Origin: Novosphingobium sp. G106
GTDB lineage: Bacteria > Pseudomonadota > Alphaproteobacteria > Sphingomonadales > Sphingomonadaceae
Reading direction: 5' to 3'
Length of the DNA: 64,000 bases
NCBI RefSeq assembly: GCF_019075875.1
Contig: NZ_JAHOOZ010000002.1
Span: forward strand, 1 to 64,000
Position numbers and translations under genes: made by a program. Numbering within the stretch: the stretch's first letter is position 1; the number at the start of each line of letters is the position of its first letter. Below are positions 19,046 to 28,311 of this stretch, in pieces. The notes under the pieces are model-generated. The model worked only from the letters and a program-made list of their open reading frames with translations, searched no databases and was not told the DNA's origin.

Positions 19046-20125
19046 TTATCCCTTTTTTCTGGGCAAACCGCGCACCTTCAATGGCGGGGCGCAGGGCGTC
19101 CAGAATCTCGTCGGCCGTCTCGCCGCATTTCGGGTTGATATTGATGGTAATGCCCTTCGCCTTGGTGTCGGCGAGAATTTGTCCGATTTCCTTGCCTGAA
19201 GATGCCCTCAGAGCAGGCTTTGCTTTTGGCGCCGGCGCGCTCCTTGCGCTTGTCACTGCGGTCGCCAGGCGCTCACAGACCCTGCTGCCTTCGATCTTGT
19301 CGGCTCCGGCAGCCCGTAGCTTCGCTTGCTCCTCCGTCAGGAGAGCTGCTTCGGCCAGGATGGCGTCGCGATAGCGTTCGTCCTTGAGGAGCGGCGAAAG
19401 GCGCATGCCGTGACGGACCTTGAGATCACCAGGTTCGGCAAAGGCGTTCACGACTCCGTCGGGAAGTTCCGCGAGTTGCAACAAATTGTGGAGATTCTGT
19501 TTCGGTATAGCGAGGCGGTCAGCCATCTGGGTCCTGACGCCGTTGTAATAGGCTCCGACGGCATGCAGATAATTTCGGGCCCGCTCGAGGTCGGTGACGT
19601 CCTCGCGTTCCCGATTTTCCAGATCTGCGAGCCGGAAAGCGCCTTCGTCGTCGAGTGTTTCAATCCGGGCGACGAGCTCGATTTCGGTGTGGTTGTTGGC
19701 ATGCAGCCAAGAAACCGAGAAATGCCGGCGTGTGCCGACGATCAACTCGTAAGGCTGCTCGGCGTTCGGAGTGCGCCGAACGACCACAGGCTCACGATTG
19801 GTCCCTTCCTCTCTGATGGATTTGATAAGAGAGGCGCAGCGATCATAGCTGAGCGCGGCATGATCCCGCGCATTGCCGGGCCAAATTGAGCATTCCGATG
19901 GTTTGAGACGGATGGTCAGCCGCTTCACTGTCCGTGCGATCTCGTCGAACGCAATCCCACGCCGTTCTAGAAACGATGAGGTAGCCGCTTCGTCTGCGGG
20001 CTTCTCTCGCACAACGAGTTCTGCCGCGACGGGCGCATCCGCCGGCGGTGTCGGGGCAGGTGTCGTGCCGATGCTTTCAATGGCGTTCGCCAAAAGACTA
20101 CGCCGTCTGCCCCCGCGCTTGTCAT
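19046..20125 (-). pseudogene. parB: Plasmid partition protein ParB, start and stop shifted by indels
   Basis: ParB binds centromere DNA for plasmid segregation. ParB/Srx-like motifs are present: SLIKSIREEGTNREPVVVRR, LIVGTRRHFSVSWLH and LADLENREREDVTDLERARN, followed by a helix-turn-helix (MADRLAIPKQNLHNLLQLAE). The ATG at 20125 overlaps the parA stop (ATGA), the normal coupling. It is out of frame with the body by one base. The true N-terminus KRGGRRRSLLANAIES appears if one A is added at the AA at 20119-20120. At the other end a run of six A (19053-19058) removes the stop; with five A the protein ends ARFAQKKG at 19046. Uncorrected, the frame fuses into RepA. Confidence 0.8.
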
Positions 20126-21318
20126 GCCGCCTCCGTCAACCTATCGGTGCCTAGCTGCGCCATCCGCGACGGCCACTGCTTGCAGATGTCTTTCTCGATC
20201 TCCCGAAAAACCATGTTGAGATTGTCTCGGCAACGGACATAGGTCTGGTGCGAGCCATATGGCTTGTTGATTTCGTAAACCGACGACATCGAAAGGCCGG
20301 CATTCTTGATCTCTTCGGAGAGTAGAATGGGCGTTGAGATCATTTGTCCGGCGTAAGTCTTCTCCATGACTTGGAGCATCTGCGCCTCGTTCGTGCGGCT
20401 CGGCTGAAACATCGTGCAGACGACCCGAATGAAGCCGTAATCGATCGACGTGTCGAACTTGGAGACGAGATCCATCGCCTCTCGGCAGGTTTGCATGAAA
20501 TGGATCGTGGAGAGATAGTCGAGCTGCCTGGCGGGGACGGGAATCAGCAAGCCATCGGCCGCTGTCAGAGTGTTGACGCCGAGGAACCCCATGGCAGGCG
20601 GTGGGTCGAGAATGACGACGTCGTAATCTTGGCGGATTTCTTCCAATCCGATCCGCAGCATGCGGAAGGCGCCGGCGATTGCCGTTGGTCCTTCTTCGAT
20701 CGTCGCGGTCAGTTCCCACTCGGTGTCCTGAAGGCCCAGGTTCGCCGGACAGATGTCGATATTGGGCCAGGCAGTCCTCTGGATTGTTTTGCGGAGCGAA
20801 TCCGCCTCATCAATGCGCGGCGACAGGAAGTTCGACAGCGTATGGGTTTCTTCGACCAACGCCTCGAGATTGACGTCGAACATAACGCTCATCGAGGCTT
20901 GGGGGTCGCAGTCCACGACGAGCACCCGGTAACCACGCAGGGCTAGATAATCGGCAAGGTGCTTGCCGGTGGTCGACTTGCTCACGCCGCCTTTAAAATT
21001 CTGTACTGCAACGACGACGGCTCGCTCGGACGGCAATTTGCCCATCTTGATGCCGAGCGCCTCGCGAATCGCGATCAAATCATCGACGGTGTAATATCGG
21101 CGTCCATTGGCGGAGGTCTTAGGTGTTGGAAGGCGTCCACGAGCCTCTGCCTTGGAAAGGGCTTCGGGTGTTCGCCCCAGAAACTCGGCGGCGACCGATG
21201 CACCCATTGAAATATTGAGAGTTTTCCTGTCGGACGGGTCGATGGCAGCTTGCCGCAGGACAGTCTTCGCGTTTTCGCAGGAGGTGATCATCGCATCGAG
21301 AATCTGACCCGACAGCAT
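20122..21318 (-). CDS. parA: Plasmid partition ATPase ParA
   Basis: This intact protein of about 398 residues has an N-terminal DNA-binding region (LGRTPEALSKAEARGRLPTP). A deviant Walker A motif, VAVQNFKGGVSKSTTGKHLA, is the ParA/MinD type. Walker B is DYDVVILDPPPAMGF, with DCDPQAS between them. The ATG at 21318 is chosen because GGGGGA precedes it at good spacing; an upstream TTG at 21339 is weaker. The stop overlaps the parB start. The order parA-parB-repA with iterons downstream is that of sphingomonad RPA-type plasmids. The N-terminal domain suggests the operon is autorepressed. Confidence 0.92.
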   Translation of the reverse strand: MLSGQILDAMITSCENAKTVLRQAAIDPSDRKTLNISMGASVAAEFLGRTPEALSKAEARGRLPTPKTSANGRRYYTVDDLIAIREALGIKMGKLPSERAVVVAVQNFKGGVSKSTTGKHLADYLALRGYRVLVVDCDPQASMSVMFDVNLEALVEETHTLSNFLSPRIDEADSLRKTIQRTAWPNIDICPANLGLQDTEWELTATIEEGPTAIAGAFRMLRIGLEEIRQDYDVVILDPPPAMGFLGVNTLTAADGLLIPVPARQLDYLSTIHFMQTCREAMDLVSKFDTSIDYGFIRVVCTMFQPSRTNEAQMLQVMEKTYAGQMISTPILLSEEIKNAGLSMSSVYEINKPYGSHQTYVRCRDNLNMVFREIEKDICKQWPSRMAQLGTDRLTEAA

Positions 21319-21339
21319 GGGAAATGTCCCCCTTTTCAA

Positions 21340-22892
21340 CCCAAATTGGCCACGGTTCGTGAAAAAGGCCGAAAAACGCCCCCTAATCCTGGACAGCTAT
21401 GCCAAAACACACGTGGTTAGTCAAATGAGCGGCTTCTTTCGCCATCAAGCAGGGACAGTGCTGCCCCTGAGCCGAGAGTCCCGGACCATCCCTGGGATCG
21501 CGGACTGATCAAGGCGAATCAAGCAGCGCCGCAAAATCCGCACAAGTATAGATCGGTCTTGAGCCACATCGAGTAGGGGCCTCATATTCATCCCCAGTCG
21601 TATGCAAATTGGCGGGGGGCTACAAGCGGTCCGCTGGCTTAACCAGCGCCTCCAGATGCTCCTAAAGTGCAATTGAAGCGCAGGCGACAAGATCCACAGC
21701 GACCAAAAGACCCGTGCGTGCTCGCGAGAAGTCGTTTCCGCATGCGGGCTTCGTCTGGTTTACCTACGCTCACGCCTGGAAGATTGCGGGTCATCGATAC
21801 GCGACCAGATGTCAGTCGGGCTGCAAGCAGGAAAAGGGTGATGGGTGAGATCTGGTAAGCAGGAGAGAGATCATTCCGCTTACAGCCAGACGACAAACTC
21901 AGGTACTCATCGATCCCGTAGTTGCTCTGGGCGGGCCGTGGCACGGCCGGACAGCGAGGTGTTTGTGCCAAGCGCACGCTGATAGCACGCCAAGTCCATC
22001 GATACGCCAGGGCGATCGCGGCATTTTTGTTGCATGCATTGCCGGTTGCAACCGCAAAAAAATCCTGCGCGAGCTGTGTCGGATTCCAATCAGCAACACT
22101 TCTCTTACCGTGACGCGGCCGTGCATGGAGCCGGTAACGTGGCGCGGCTATGGGAGGAGGGGATTTCCATCACAGGGACAATCGCCGAGCGCCGTCTGAC
22201 ATTGCGGCATCTCTAACCGGCCATCGATGACCTACGCTTCCATGCGCGTCGTCCCTACCGCCTTAAAACCCTGGAATACGTTTCATCCCGCGTTGCTCGT
22301 AGCGGTGCGCTAAGGGAACCGACTGACCGCGGTTCAGCGCATTTTTCTTAATCCAAAGACTGGCAATTACAGCATGAAACTCATGCCGGGCCGGCCGGGG
22401 AAGGGGGCATGGCAAGTGGGAGGGAGGAGAGTCTCCTGCGTGGCACTTGAAGAGGGGTTTGAAACCGCGCGCTATTTTACGCTTCTGCACGCTGTGCCCT
22501 GTTGGGCAAGCCTTGGGGCGCGGCGTCTCGATCAGGTCTTTCTGCCGCAAAACCTAATGTCGTTGATTCTCGCCGGCCACAACTATGCAGAGGGCGAGTT
22601 GGCGGCAGAGCGCGCAGCCTTGCGATATGCGCGGCCGGAGCTGCAGATCACGCGCCAAGTCTCCCGCGACGTCAAAGATTGAGCAAAAGTGCTCGAATCC
22701 GGGGGCCGATGACGAATTGCTGCGGGCACAATCGTCTCGGCCGCGTTTCCTCCACGAGCCTCCGCTATTGTTCAGTTTGCGGTCGCGACCGCTCTGACGG
22801 CCTTGACTTGGGAACCAACGGCGCCGAAATAGGTCGTAATCCGATATAAATCCGAACTGCGAGAAACGGCGGCGGGGCCGGGGGGCAATCTG
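21340..22892. other. 1.5-kb region with no supported gene
   Basis: No frame on either strand carries a recognisable domain. An open frame at 22374-22682 ends YAEGELAAERAALRYARPEL, with coiled-coil-like composition. Its start lacks a ribosome-binding site and its first half looks random. It could be the tail of a decayed signalling gene preceding the response regulator. Confidence 0.4.
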
Positions 22893-23306
22893 GTGTTTGA
22901 AGTAATGGTGTTGTTGGTCGTGGAAGACGAGCCGCTCATTCTCATGGCAATCCAGGACGCACTGGAAGCGAGTGGATATGTGGTGTTGCCGACGACCAGC
23001 GGGGCAGAAGCCATCACGGTTTTGGACAACCGTCACAGAGAGATAGCCGGTATAATCACGGACGTGCGTCTTGGTTCGGGGCCGAACGGATGGCAGGTTT
23101 CGAGGCGAGCTCGGGAATTGCGACCGGATATCCCTGTGGTTTACGCGACGGGAGACAGTGCTCCGGATTGGCCCGCATTCGGAGTCCCGCAGAGCATTCT
23201 GGTTCCCAAGCCCTATGTACCAGAGCAAATGCTAGACGCCATTTCGGCCGTGATGGTGTCAGCGGTCGGAAGGCCTCGGCCACTCTCAGGCACTTCTCCT
23301 AAGTGA
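22893..23306 (+). CDS. Single-domain response regulator receiver
   Basis: The 137-residue protein is one REC domain. The acidic pair is in VLLVVEDEPLILMAIQDALE, the phospho-acceptor Asp in IAGIITDVRLGSGPNGWQV, the Thr/Ser switch in VVYATGDSA and the Lys in LVPKPYVPEQML. There is no output domain, so it acts by protein-protein contact, like CpdR or FixJ-type shuttles. The GTG at 22893 follows a GGGGG stretch; the internal ATG at 22905 is an alternative start. No histidine kinase lies next to it in the window. Confidence 0.85.
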   Translation: MFEVMVLLVVEDEPLILMAIQDALEASGYVVLPTTSGAEAITVLDNRHREIAGIITDVRLGSGPNGWQVSRRARELRPDIPVVYATGDSAPDWPAFGVPQSILVPKPYVPEQMLDAISAVMVSAVGRPRPLSGTSPK

Positions 23307-23397
23307 CCGGGAAGGGTCTTCTATTGGAAGACTGTCGAAGCGACCGTAGGCTGCTGCGGATGCGCAGACATTCATTTCATTTTCGGCAGGGGGACCC

Positions 23398-23645
23398 ATG
23401 GTCACGGAACAATTAGCCAGCAGGGCGCCTGATGGCCGTATAGCGCTGCTGATCGACGTCGAGAACATACCCTAGGGTAAAATCTCGAGCATTCTCGCGG
23501 AACTCGCGAATGTGGCACAGCCATATTCGCCGCGCTTACGGCGACTGGACGCGGCGTGAGCTCAAGGGTTGAACTTAGAAGCTTCACGAGTTCGCGGTGA
23601 GGCCCATCCGGCAACTCGGATAAACCAAAGGCAAAAAGCGCGAGG
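23398..23645 (+). pseudogene. NYN/LabA-type nuclease fragment with four stop codons
   Basis: A good ribosome-binding site (CAGGGGGAC) precedes the ATG at 23398. The reading LASRAPDGRIALLIDVENIP is the NYN (PIN-like) start with its catalytic Asp in IDVEN. A TAG follows at once, then GKISSILAELANV. After a one-base shift come IRRAYGDWTRRELKG, TGA, T, TAG, KLHEFAVRPIRQLG, TAA and TKGK. These stops fall where relatives have Trp, a variable residue and Tyr. The remaining two-thirds of the domain is missing, replaced by a truncated MFS gene on the other strand. This is true decay, not only indel noise. Confidence 0.7.
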
Positions 23646-23685
23646 CCGGCGCTCGCGGGATCGAGCCCGATCACCGCGCCTAATT

Positions 23686-24031
23686 CGAAGCTTCGCGCGA
23701 GGCCGCACAGCAATGATCCGCCCGCGAAAACCGTCGTGCCGGCCAGTAACAGCCGGCGCCGTCCTACGACATCTCCGACGCGCCCGGCGATGACGTCCAT
23801 TGCGGCAACGGTCAGCAGATAGGCTAGCACGATCCACTGCGCCGCCTGAAACGACACCGCGAACATACGCGCCAAACTCGGCAGCGCAACATTGGCGGTA
23901 CCGGTGGCGAGCGACGACATCAGCGTCGTCAGGGAAAGGCCGGCCAACGCCCTCCCGTTGATGATTGGCGCGTCGCGCTCGGGGCCTGTTGTATAGCGAT
24001 TGTCCTTGTGTCGAATGACGGATCGCAGCAC
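23686..24031 (-). pseudogene. MFS drug-efflux transporter, N-terminal fragment
   Basis: LAGLSLTTLMSSLATGTANV then ALPSLARMFAVSFQAAQWIV, followed by AGRVGDVVGRRRLLLAGTTV and LLCGLARSF, is the first three to four transmembrane helices of a DHA2-like MFS exporter. It includes the G-D-x-x-G-R-R-R motif A. After LARSFE the sense is lost, at the junction with the NYN fragment. It is divergent from the MerR gene at 24063, a common regulator-exporter pairing, and its start overlaps that promoter area. Confidence 0.65.
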
Positions 24032-24062
24032 GATGCCACTTCAAGCCGACTTGAGGTCAAGC

Positions 24063-24497
24063 GTGAAACTGATCGAAATTTCCGAGGTGGCGAAGCGATC
24101 GGGAATCACGGCCTCGACCCTGCGGTTCTACGAGGAGAAGGGCCTGATAGAATCGCTGGGGCGTCGCGGTCTCAGGCGCACCTATGGCCAAGATGTCTTC
24201 GGCCGGCTCTCGCTGGTCACACTTGGTCGCCTGGCAGGATTTTCGCTCGATCAGATCAGCGCGATGTTCGGCAGCGGGCCTTCGGCGCAGATCGACCGTG
24301 TGCCGCTGTCGGACAAGGCGGCCGAGCTTGACCGGACGATCAGACAACTCAACGCGTTGAAAAATGGCCTGGAGCACGCCGCCATCTGTCCTGCACCGAG
24401 CCACATGGAATGCCCCTCGTTCCGGCGGTTTTTGAAAATCGCGGCAGCGCGCTCTGGCAAGTTATCGTCGAAGCAAGTCCCCATCCTATCACGTTGA
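24063..24497 (+). CDS. MerR-family transcriptional regulator
   Basis: The N-terminus LIEISEVAKRSGITASTLRF followed by YEEKGLIESLGR is a MerR winged helix. The middle LSLVTLGRLAGFSLDQISAM continues the domain, and a coiled-coil dimer helix follows. The C-terminus has two cysteines in AICPAPSHMECPSFRRF, a pattern common in sphingomonad MerR proteins of unknown signal. The GTG at 24063 is preferred because the family begins here and GAGG precedes it; longer in-frame starts exist. It is divergent from a truncated MFS exporter, which was probably its target. Confidence 0.82.
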   Translation: MKLIEISEVAKRSGITASTLRFYEEKGLIESLGRRGLRRTYGQDVFGRLSLVTLGRLAGFSLDQISAMFGSGPSAQIDRVPLSDKAAELDRTIRQLNALKNGLEHAAICPAPSHMECPSFRRFLKIAAARSGKLSSKQVPILSR

Positions 24498-24597
24498 TGC
24501 CCGGCTCAAATGGTCCTTACACTTTAATGAATAAATGACTCGTTCTCCACCCTTCTCGGGCCAGCTTTGGACGACCGAGATATCGGAGTTGTCAGCG

Positions 24598-26379
24598 CTA
24601 AGCGGGACGCTCGGTGCCGAGCCGCACGAAGCGATCGCGGTCCGTTTCGGCCATTCTGTTCGCGCCGCGCGCCTTGAGAAGGTCCTGGCGCGACAGAATG
24701 CCTACAACCTGATGAGTGTGCCGCGCGACAATCGGAATGCGGCCAATTCCCGTTTCAATGATCAGGTCCGCAACGACGCCCGATGGTGTGTCGGGGTACG
24801 CTACCGGTTGGGCTGCATCGGAGACGGCGTCGGCGAGGGTGCTATCGGCCTGACGCCGATCTGTTTGCCACTGTAGCGCATCGGTTCGTGAAACGAGCCC
24901 TACCAGACGGCCGTTGCCGTCGACGACGGGATAGCTGCGGTGCCGCGCCTCCGATGTGAAAAAGGCCAAGGCCTCCGAAATGGTCATTGTCCCAGGCAGC
25001 GTTTCCGGCGCTCGGGTCATGATCTGGTCTGCCTGGAGTAGTTCGAGCGGATCGACCGTGTATTCCTGCAGGATGTGACGTCCGCGCCGAGCGATCTTTT
25101 CCGTCAGGATCGAGCGCCGCATCAACAGCACGCTGATGGCATAGGCGGCCGTCGCGGCCACGATGGTGTAGGGAAGGGCCTGGAAATGTCCGGTGAGTTC
25201 GGCCGCGAATATTGCTCCTGTCATTGGCGCACGCATCGCGCCGCTCATAATGCCGGCCATGCCGATCATCGCCCAGAAGCCGGCATCGCCCGGCAGGAAC
25301 TGACCGATCAGAAAACCTGCGGCACCGCCAAGTATGAGCAATGGAGCGAGCACGCCGCCTGACGTGCCCGATCCCAATGCCACCAGCCAGACGGCAGCCT
25401 TCACGACAAGCAGAGCGACAACGACTCTCAACGACAGTGAGGCCGTGAGGAGCGCCTCGATACTGGCATACCCCGCGCCCAGCACATGGGCGTCGATGAG
25501 GCCACCGATGCCGACGACGATCGCGCCGATCGCCGGCCACCACATCCAATGGACAGGGAGCTTATGGAACAGATCTTCGATGCGGTAGAGCATCGTCGAG
25601 AGTAGCGTCGCTTCGAGCCCAACAGCGACCCCGATCCCAGCGGAGGCCACGAGACCCAAACCGCCATCCACCAGGCCGGCGGTCGTCGGAAACATAGGGC
25701 CTGATCCGATGAAGTAGGGGCGCCATGCATAGGCCACCATAGCCGCTACGACTACCGGCACGAAGCTGCGGGGCTTCCACTCGAAAAGCAGCACTTCGAC
25801 GGCGAGAAGAATAGCCGCTAGCGGCGTCCCAAATATCGCGGTCATGCCCGCGGCGGCGCCGGCGACTAGCAACGTTTTGCGCTCGGCAGCACTCAGATGG
25901 AAGCATTGCGCGAACAGCGATCCGATCGCACCGCCCGTCATGATGATTGGCCCTTCCGCGCCGAACGGTCCGCCGCTACCGATCGAAACCGCTGACGAGA
26001 GGGGCTTGAGCAGCGCGACCTTCAGCGACAGGCGACTTTGTCCAAACAGGATTGTCTCAATGGCTTCCGGGATACCGTGCCCCCGGATCTTGTCGGAACC
26101 GAACCGCGCCATCAGGCCAACAATAAGGCTGCCCAGGACTGGGATCGCGACTACCAGAAGTCCGACTGAGGCATCGGTGATGACGACATTGTCTGCTGAT
26201 AGCCGCCCAAACCAAAATAGATTGGTGGCCACTGCGATGAGTTTTACAAGAATCCACGCCCCGACGGCGCCGCCCGTGCCAACAACCAGCGCCATCATAG
26301 CTAGAAGCGGCATCCGCAGATCAACGCTATGGTCCGCGAGCCGATGGCTCTCGATAGAATGGGCAGAAGAAGATGGCAT
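24598..26379 (-). CDS. ClC-family chloride transporter with CBS domains
   Basis: The protein has about 593 residues. Selectivity motifs are HGIPEA, GSGGPFGAEGP (carrying the gating glutamate) and GSGTSGGVLAPLL, followed by the C-terminal helix pair near AIFAAELTGHFQ. Two CBS domains follow (QADQIMTRAPETLPGTMTIS onward and DAVSDAAQPVAYPDTPSGVV onward). The gating Glu suggests an H+/Cl- exchanger or voltage-sensitive channel, and the CBS pair suggests nucleotide control. The start at 26379 is preferred over a GTG at 26418, which would crowd the operator. It is divergent from a marR gene across a palindromic operator at 26421. Confidence 0.9.
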   Translation of the reverse strand: MPSSSAHSIESHRLADHSVDLRMPLLAMMALVVGTGGAVGAWILVKLIAVATNLFWFGRLSADNVVITDASVGLLVVAIPVLGSLIVGLMARFGSDKIRGHGIPEAIETILFGQSRLSLKVALLKPLSSAVSIGSGGPFGAEGPIIMTGGAIGSLFAQCFHLSAAERKTLLVAGAAAGMTAIFGTPLAAILLAVEVLLFEWKPRSFVPVVVAAMVAYAWRPYFIGSGPMFPTTAGLVDGGLGLVASAGIGVAVGLEATLLSTMLYRIEDLFHKLPVHWMWWPAIGAIVVGIGGLIDAHVLGAGYASIEALLTASLSLRVVVALLVVKAAVWLVALGSGTSGGVLAPLLILGGAAGFLIGQFLPGDAGFWAMIGMAGIMSGAMRAPMTGAIFAAELTGHFQALPYTIVAATAAYAISVLLMRRSILTEKIARRGRHILQEYTVDPLELLQADQIMTRAPETLPGTMTISEALAFFTSEARHRSYPVVDGNGRLVGLVSRTDALQWQTDRRQADSTLADAVSDAAQPVAYPDTPSGVVADLIIETGIGRIPIVARHTHQVVGILSRQDLLKARGANRMAETDRDRFVRLGTERPA

Positions 26380-26420
26380 AGGGCTGGCTCGGTCCTGTTG
26401 CGGAAGATGTAGGGCCACTA

Positions 26421-26435
26421 TATCGCAATGCGATA
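26421..26435. promoter_or_regulatory. MarR-type palindrome TATCGCA-A-TGCGATA
   Basis: A perfect 7-1-7 dyad lies between the divergent ClC and marR genes, 22 bp upstream of the marR start. Close copies occur at 26938-26952 and 48223-48237. The position suits autorepression by MarR together with control of the ClC gene. Confidence 0.68.
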
Positions 26436-26457
26436 CAATTCAATCCGGAGGCGATTT

Positions 26458-26874
26458 ATGAAAGGGCGGAACCGGCCACTAACCGACGAGGATTATGTTG
26501 CGCTCTCCAACTTCCGCTATGCGATCCGGCGGTTTCAGGCCTTCAGCGAGGAATGTGCCAGTGGCATTGGCCTGACACCGCGACAGCATCAGGCCTTGTT
26601 GGCGATCCGCGCCGTCGACCCAGCCAAAGCGACGGTCGGCTACGTCGCCGAGCGCCTGATTCTAAAGCCGCATAGTGCGACCGGGCTCATCGATCGGTTG
26701 GAAGGCTTGGGGCTGGTGAGACGGCAGACGGCTGAGAATGATCGGCGCCGCGCTCTTCTTCGTCTCACCGAGCGGGCCTACACGATCCTGGACGAACTCT
26801 CTGGCGTTCATCGCGACGAGATTAAAAGGCTCAAACCGCTGCTGGCAACGATTTTCGAGCAACTCGAGGCCTGA
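26458..26874 (+). CDS. MarR-family transcriptional regulator
   Basis: The 138-residue protein has a MarR fold: IGLTPRQHQALLAIRAVDPA, the recognition region VAERLILKPHSATGLIDRLE, and the wing GLVRRQTAENDRRRALLRLT. The start at 26458 is set by CCGGAGG at 26446. The gene is divergent from the ClC transporter gene, and a perfect palindrome lies in the 78-bp gap. Related palindromes precede the small membrane protein gene downstream and the respiratory operon at 48 kb. The ligand is unknown, and the regulon is inferred from sites only. Confidence 0.88.
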   Translation: MKGRNRPLTDEDYVALSNFRYAIRRFQAFSEECASGIGLTPRQHQALLAIRAVDPAKATVGYVAERLILKPHSATGLIDRLEGLGLVRRQTAENDRRRALLRLTERAYTILDELSGVHRDEIKRLKPLLATIFEQLEA

Positions 26875-26937
26875 TGCAGCGATCGCTATCTGGCGCTGTG
26901 AATGCACCTGTGAAATCAGCGACTTTGGCCTTGAATA

Positions 26938-26952
26938 TATCGTAATACGACA
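26938..26952. promoter_or_regulatory. MarR-type palindrome TATCGTA-A-TACGACA
   Basis: This dyad matches its mirror at six of seven arm positions and shares the layout of the sites at 26421 and 48223. It is 34 bp upstream of the small membrane protein gene at 26987 and 63 bp after the marR stop. Confidence 0.6.
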
Positions 26953-26986
26953 TATGTAAGAGGCGTGCAGGACCCGATTTGTGAGA

Positions 26987-27277
26987 ATGCCCGCCATGAT
27001 GATGCTTTCGATCATCGCTCAAGCTCTCGGCTTGGTTTTTGGCAGTCTCATGGCTGCGGCGCTGTTTAGCTGGTTTTGCTGGACTGTTCTAAAATTTGTC
27101 CGCCACCCTGAACTCGGGGTTCCCTTCGGCTTGGCCCTGCTTTTGCTCCTGGAGCGGGAGGAACTCGCGGCCAGTGAATTCCTGCGTATGACGCTCGCCG
27201 TTGCTGCGCTGGTCGCGGTCGTTCTGTGGCCACTCGGCCTCGAATGGCGGCACGACCACCCTCGATCTCACTCCTAA
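26987..27277 (+). CDS. Small membrane protein, unknown family
   Basis: The 96-residue product has about three hydrophobic segments: IIAQALGLVFGSLMAAALFS, then LGVPFGLALLLLL, then TLAVAALVAVVLWPL. An acidic loop (EREELAASEF) and a His/Arg-rich tail (EWRHDHPRSHS) are also visible. I do not recognise a family. The start is uncertain between 26981 (GTG), 26987 and 26996. A MarR-type palindrome just upstream suggests joint control with the ClC gene and the respiratory operon. Confidence 0.55.
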   Translation: MPAMMMLSIIAQALGLVFGSLMAAALFSWFCWTVLKFVRHPELGVPFGLALLLLLEREELAASEFLRMTLAVAALVAVVLWPLGLEWRHDHPRSHS

Positions 27278-27365
27278 CGAGCAAGATCTCGCGGTGGCCG
27301 GACACCTCTTCGCTTTCCTAATGCTCTGAACCAGCTCTGCTATGCTCTGCTCGGTCGCCGGGGGG

Positions 27366-27917
27366 CTAGATCGAATGCGGGTCGGGCTTCACGGGTGCTT
27401 CACCCGATGCTGCTGCGGCAGGAACCGGGGTTTTCATTTTCGCCGAATCGCAATCACCGGAGCTAGCGCGGGTTATCTTGGGCTCAGCGTTCTTGCCGTC
27501 AGAGCTCCACTGAACGGTCTGAGTGCAGAAATTCTTGCCATTCGACGACGTGATCGAGGTATAGCTGTAAGTGTTTCCCGCCGGTAGGTTGCCCGAGACC
27601 AGGATCTGTTCGGGATGCTGCGTATCGGCGCTGCGCTGCATCTCTGCGGTCCGCTGCATGAGCTGGGCGCTGCGCTGCTGCATCGCTGCCATGTCACGCT
27701 CCATCTGCATGAAGGGGTCGTAGGCGATTGCTTGGCGTGAATCCACCGGGTCGATCGCGACCCTGGGCGCGGTATCACCGACGTAGGTAATATGCGCGAC
27801 CGAGCCATCAGGCAGGGCGACACTCATAGTGTGAAGCTTTTCGGCAGCAGCAAAGGCAGCTCCGGCGAATAGCAGCGAGGCGCCGCCGGCGATCAGGGCA
27901 GTACGGAGCTTAGGCAT
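27366..27917 (-). CDS. Periplasmic hypothetical protein
   Basis: This protein of about 183 residues has a clear signal peptide (TALIAGGASLLFAGAAFAAA). It then has a beta-rich section (LHTMSVALPDGSVAHITYVG), a Gln/Met-rich coiled stretch (MQMERDMAAMQQRSAQLMQR) and a further section with two cysteines (NFCTQTVQWSSD, SSGDCDSAK). The tail is Pro/Ala-rich. The start at 27917 has GGAGG at ideal spacing. The function is unknown. The MerR gene immediately upstream on the same strand was disrupted by a transposon, so this gene may have lost its regulator. Confidence 0.72.
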   Translation of the reverse strand: MPKLRTALIAGGASLLFAGAAFAAAEKLHTMSVALPDGSVAHITYVGDTAPRVAIDPVDSRQAIAYDPFMQMERDMAAMQQRSAQLMQRTAEMQRSADTQHPEQILVSGNLPAGNTYSYTSITSSNGKNFCTQTVQWSSDGKNAEPKITRASSGDCDSAKMKTPVPAAAASGEAPVKPDPHSI

Positions 27918-27937
27918 CAAGAATCCTCCGGTTGATC

Positions 27938-28190
27938 CTAGGCAAATACTATCCCGCTCGCCTGAACACTAAATGACTGAGGCCCATTCGAAGAAGCGCC
28001 ACCGGCAATCTTGCTCTCCTGTTTGACGGCGGCGATCTTTCGATCAACCTCGACAAGGTGACGGCTGGCGAGTGCGTCGATCTCGCCGCAATCGCGTTCG
28101 CGCTGGGCTGCTAGGTCGAGCAGTGCCCTACTCTCTTCCAGGCTAAAGCCGAGGTCGCTGTCCGGCGTATGAAGGCAAGACGGGCGGCAT
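27938..28190 (-). pseudogene. MerR-family regulator, 3' half (split by transposon)
   Basis: The reading ARLAFIRR, a short indel, then SDLGFSLEESRALLDLAAQR followed by ERDCGEIDALASRHLVEVDR matches the second half of the MerR DNA-binding domain and its dimer helix, with the Cys of CueR/MerR-like proteins (ERDC). The N-terminal half of the same protein lies at 30383-30521 on the same strand. Between them is a 2,192-bp insertion with inverted ends and a GGCAT duplication. Removing it rejoins the sense GADDAARLAFIRR. The tail after DRKIAAVK has drifted. Confidence 0.75.
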
Positions 28191-28196
28191 CGCGCG

Positions 28197-28245
28197 GACA
28201 GTTTTGCACTGACCGGCCGACAGGCTTGAAATGCCCCAATCACGG
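28197..28245. repeat. Subterminal repeats at the left transposon end
   Basis: GGACAGTTTTGCACTGACC starts within the terminal repeat and CGACAGGCTTGAAATGCCCC follows, with the two GACAG cores at 28197 and 28219, exactly 22 bp apart. The right end, read inward from 30382, begins GGACAGCTTTGAAATGACCC. Two phased sites on the left and one clear site on the right is the asymmetry expected of transposase-binding repeats. Confidence 0.6.
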
Positions 28246-28311
28246 CATTGCCACGTCACGCTGCATCAACACCAATCCAAACACCCCCAGATCCCGAAAT
28301 GAGGAGGCTTT

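Noticed and set aside
18030..20093. A genuine ParB-RepA fusion protein
   Set aside because: The linker translates the intergenic palindrome and an A-rich tract, repA has its own ribosome-binding site, and one base less in A6 restores the parB stop. It is kept as a question in the findings, not as a gene call.
22554..23228. 224-codon open frame on the minus strand
   Set aside because: It covers the receiver-domain gene in antisense and shows no recognisable domain.
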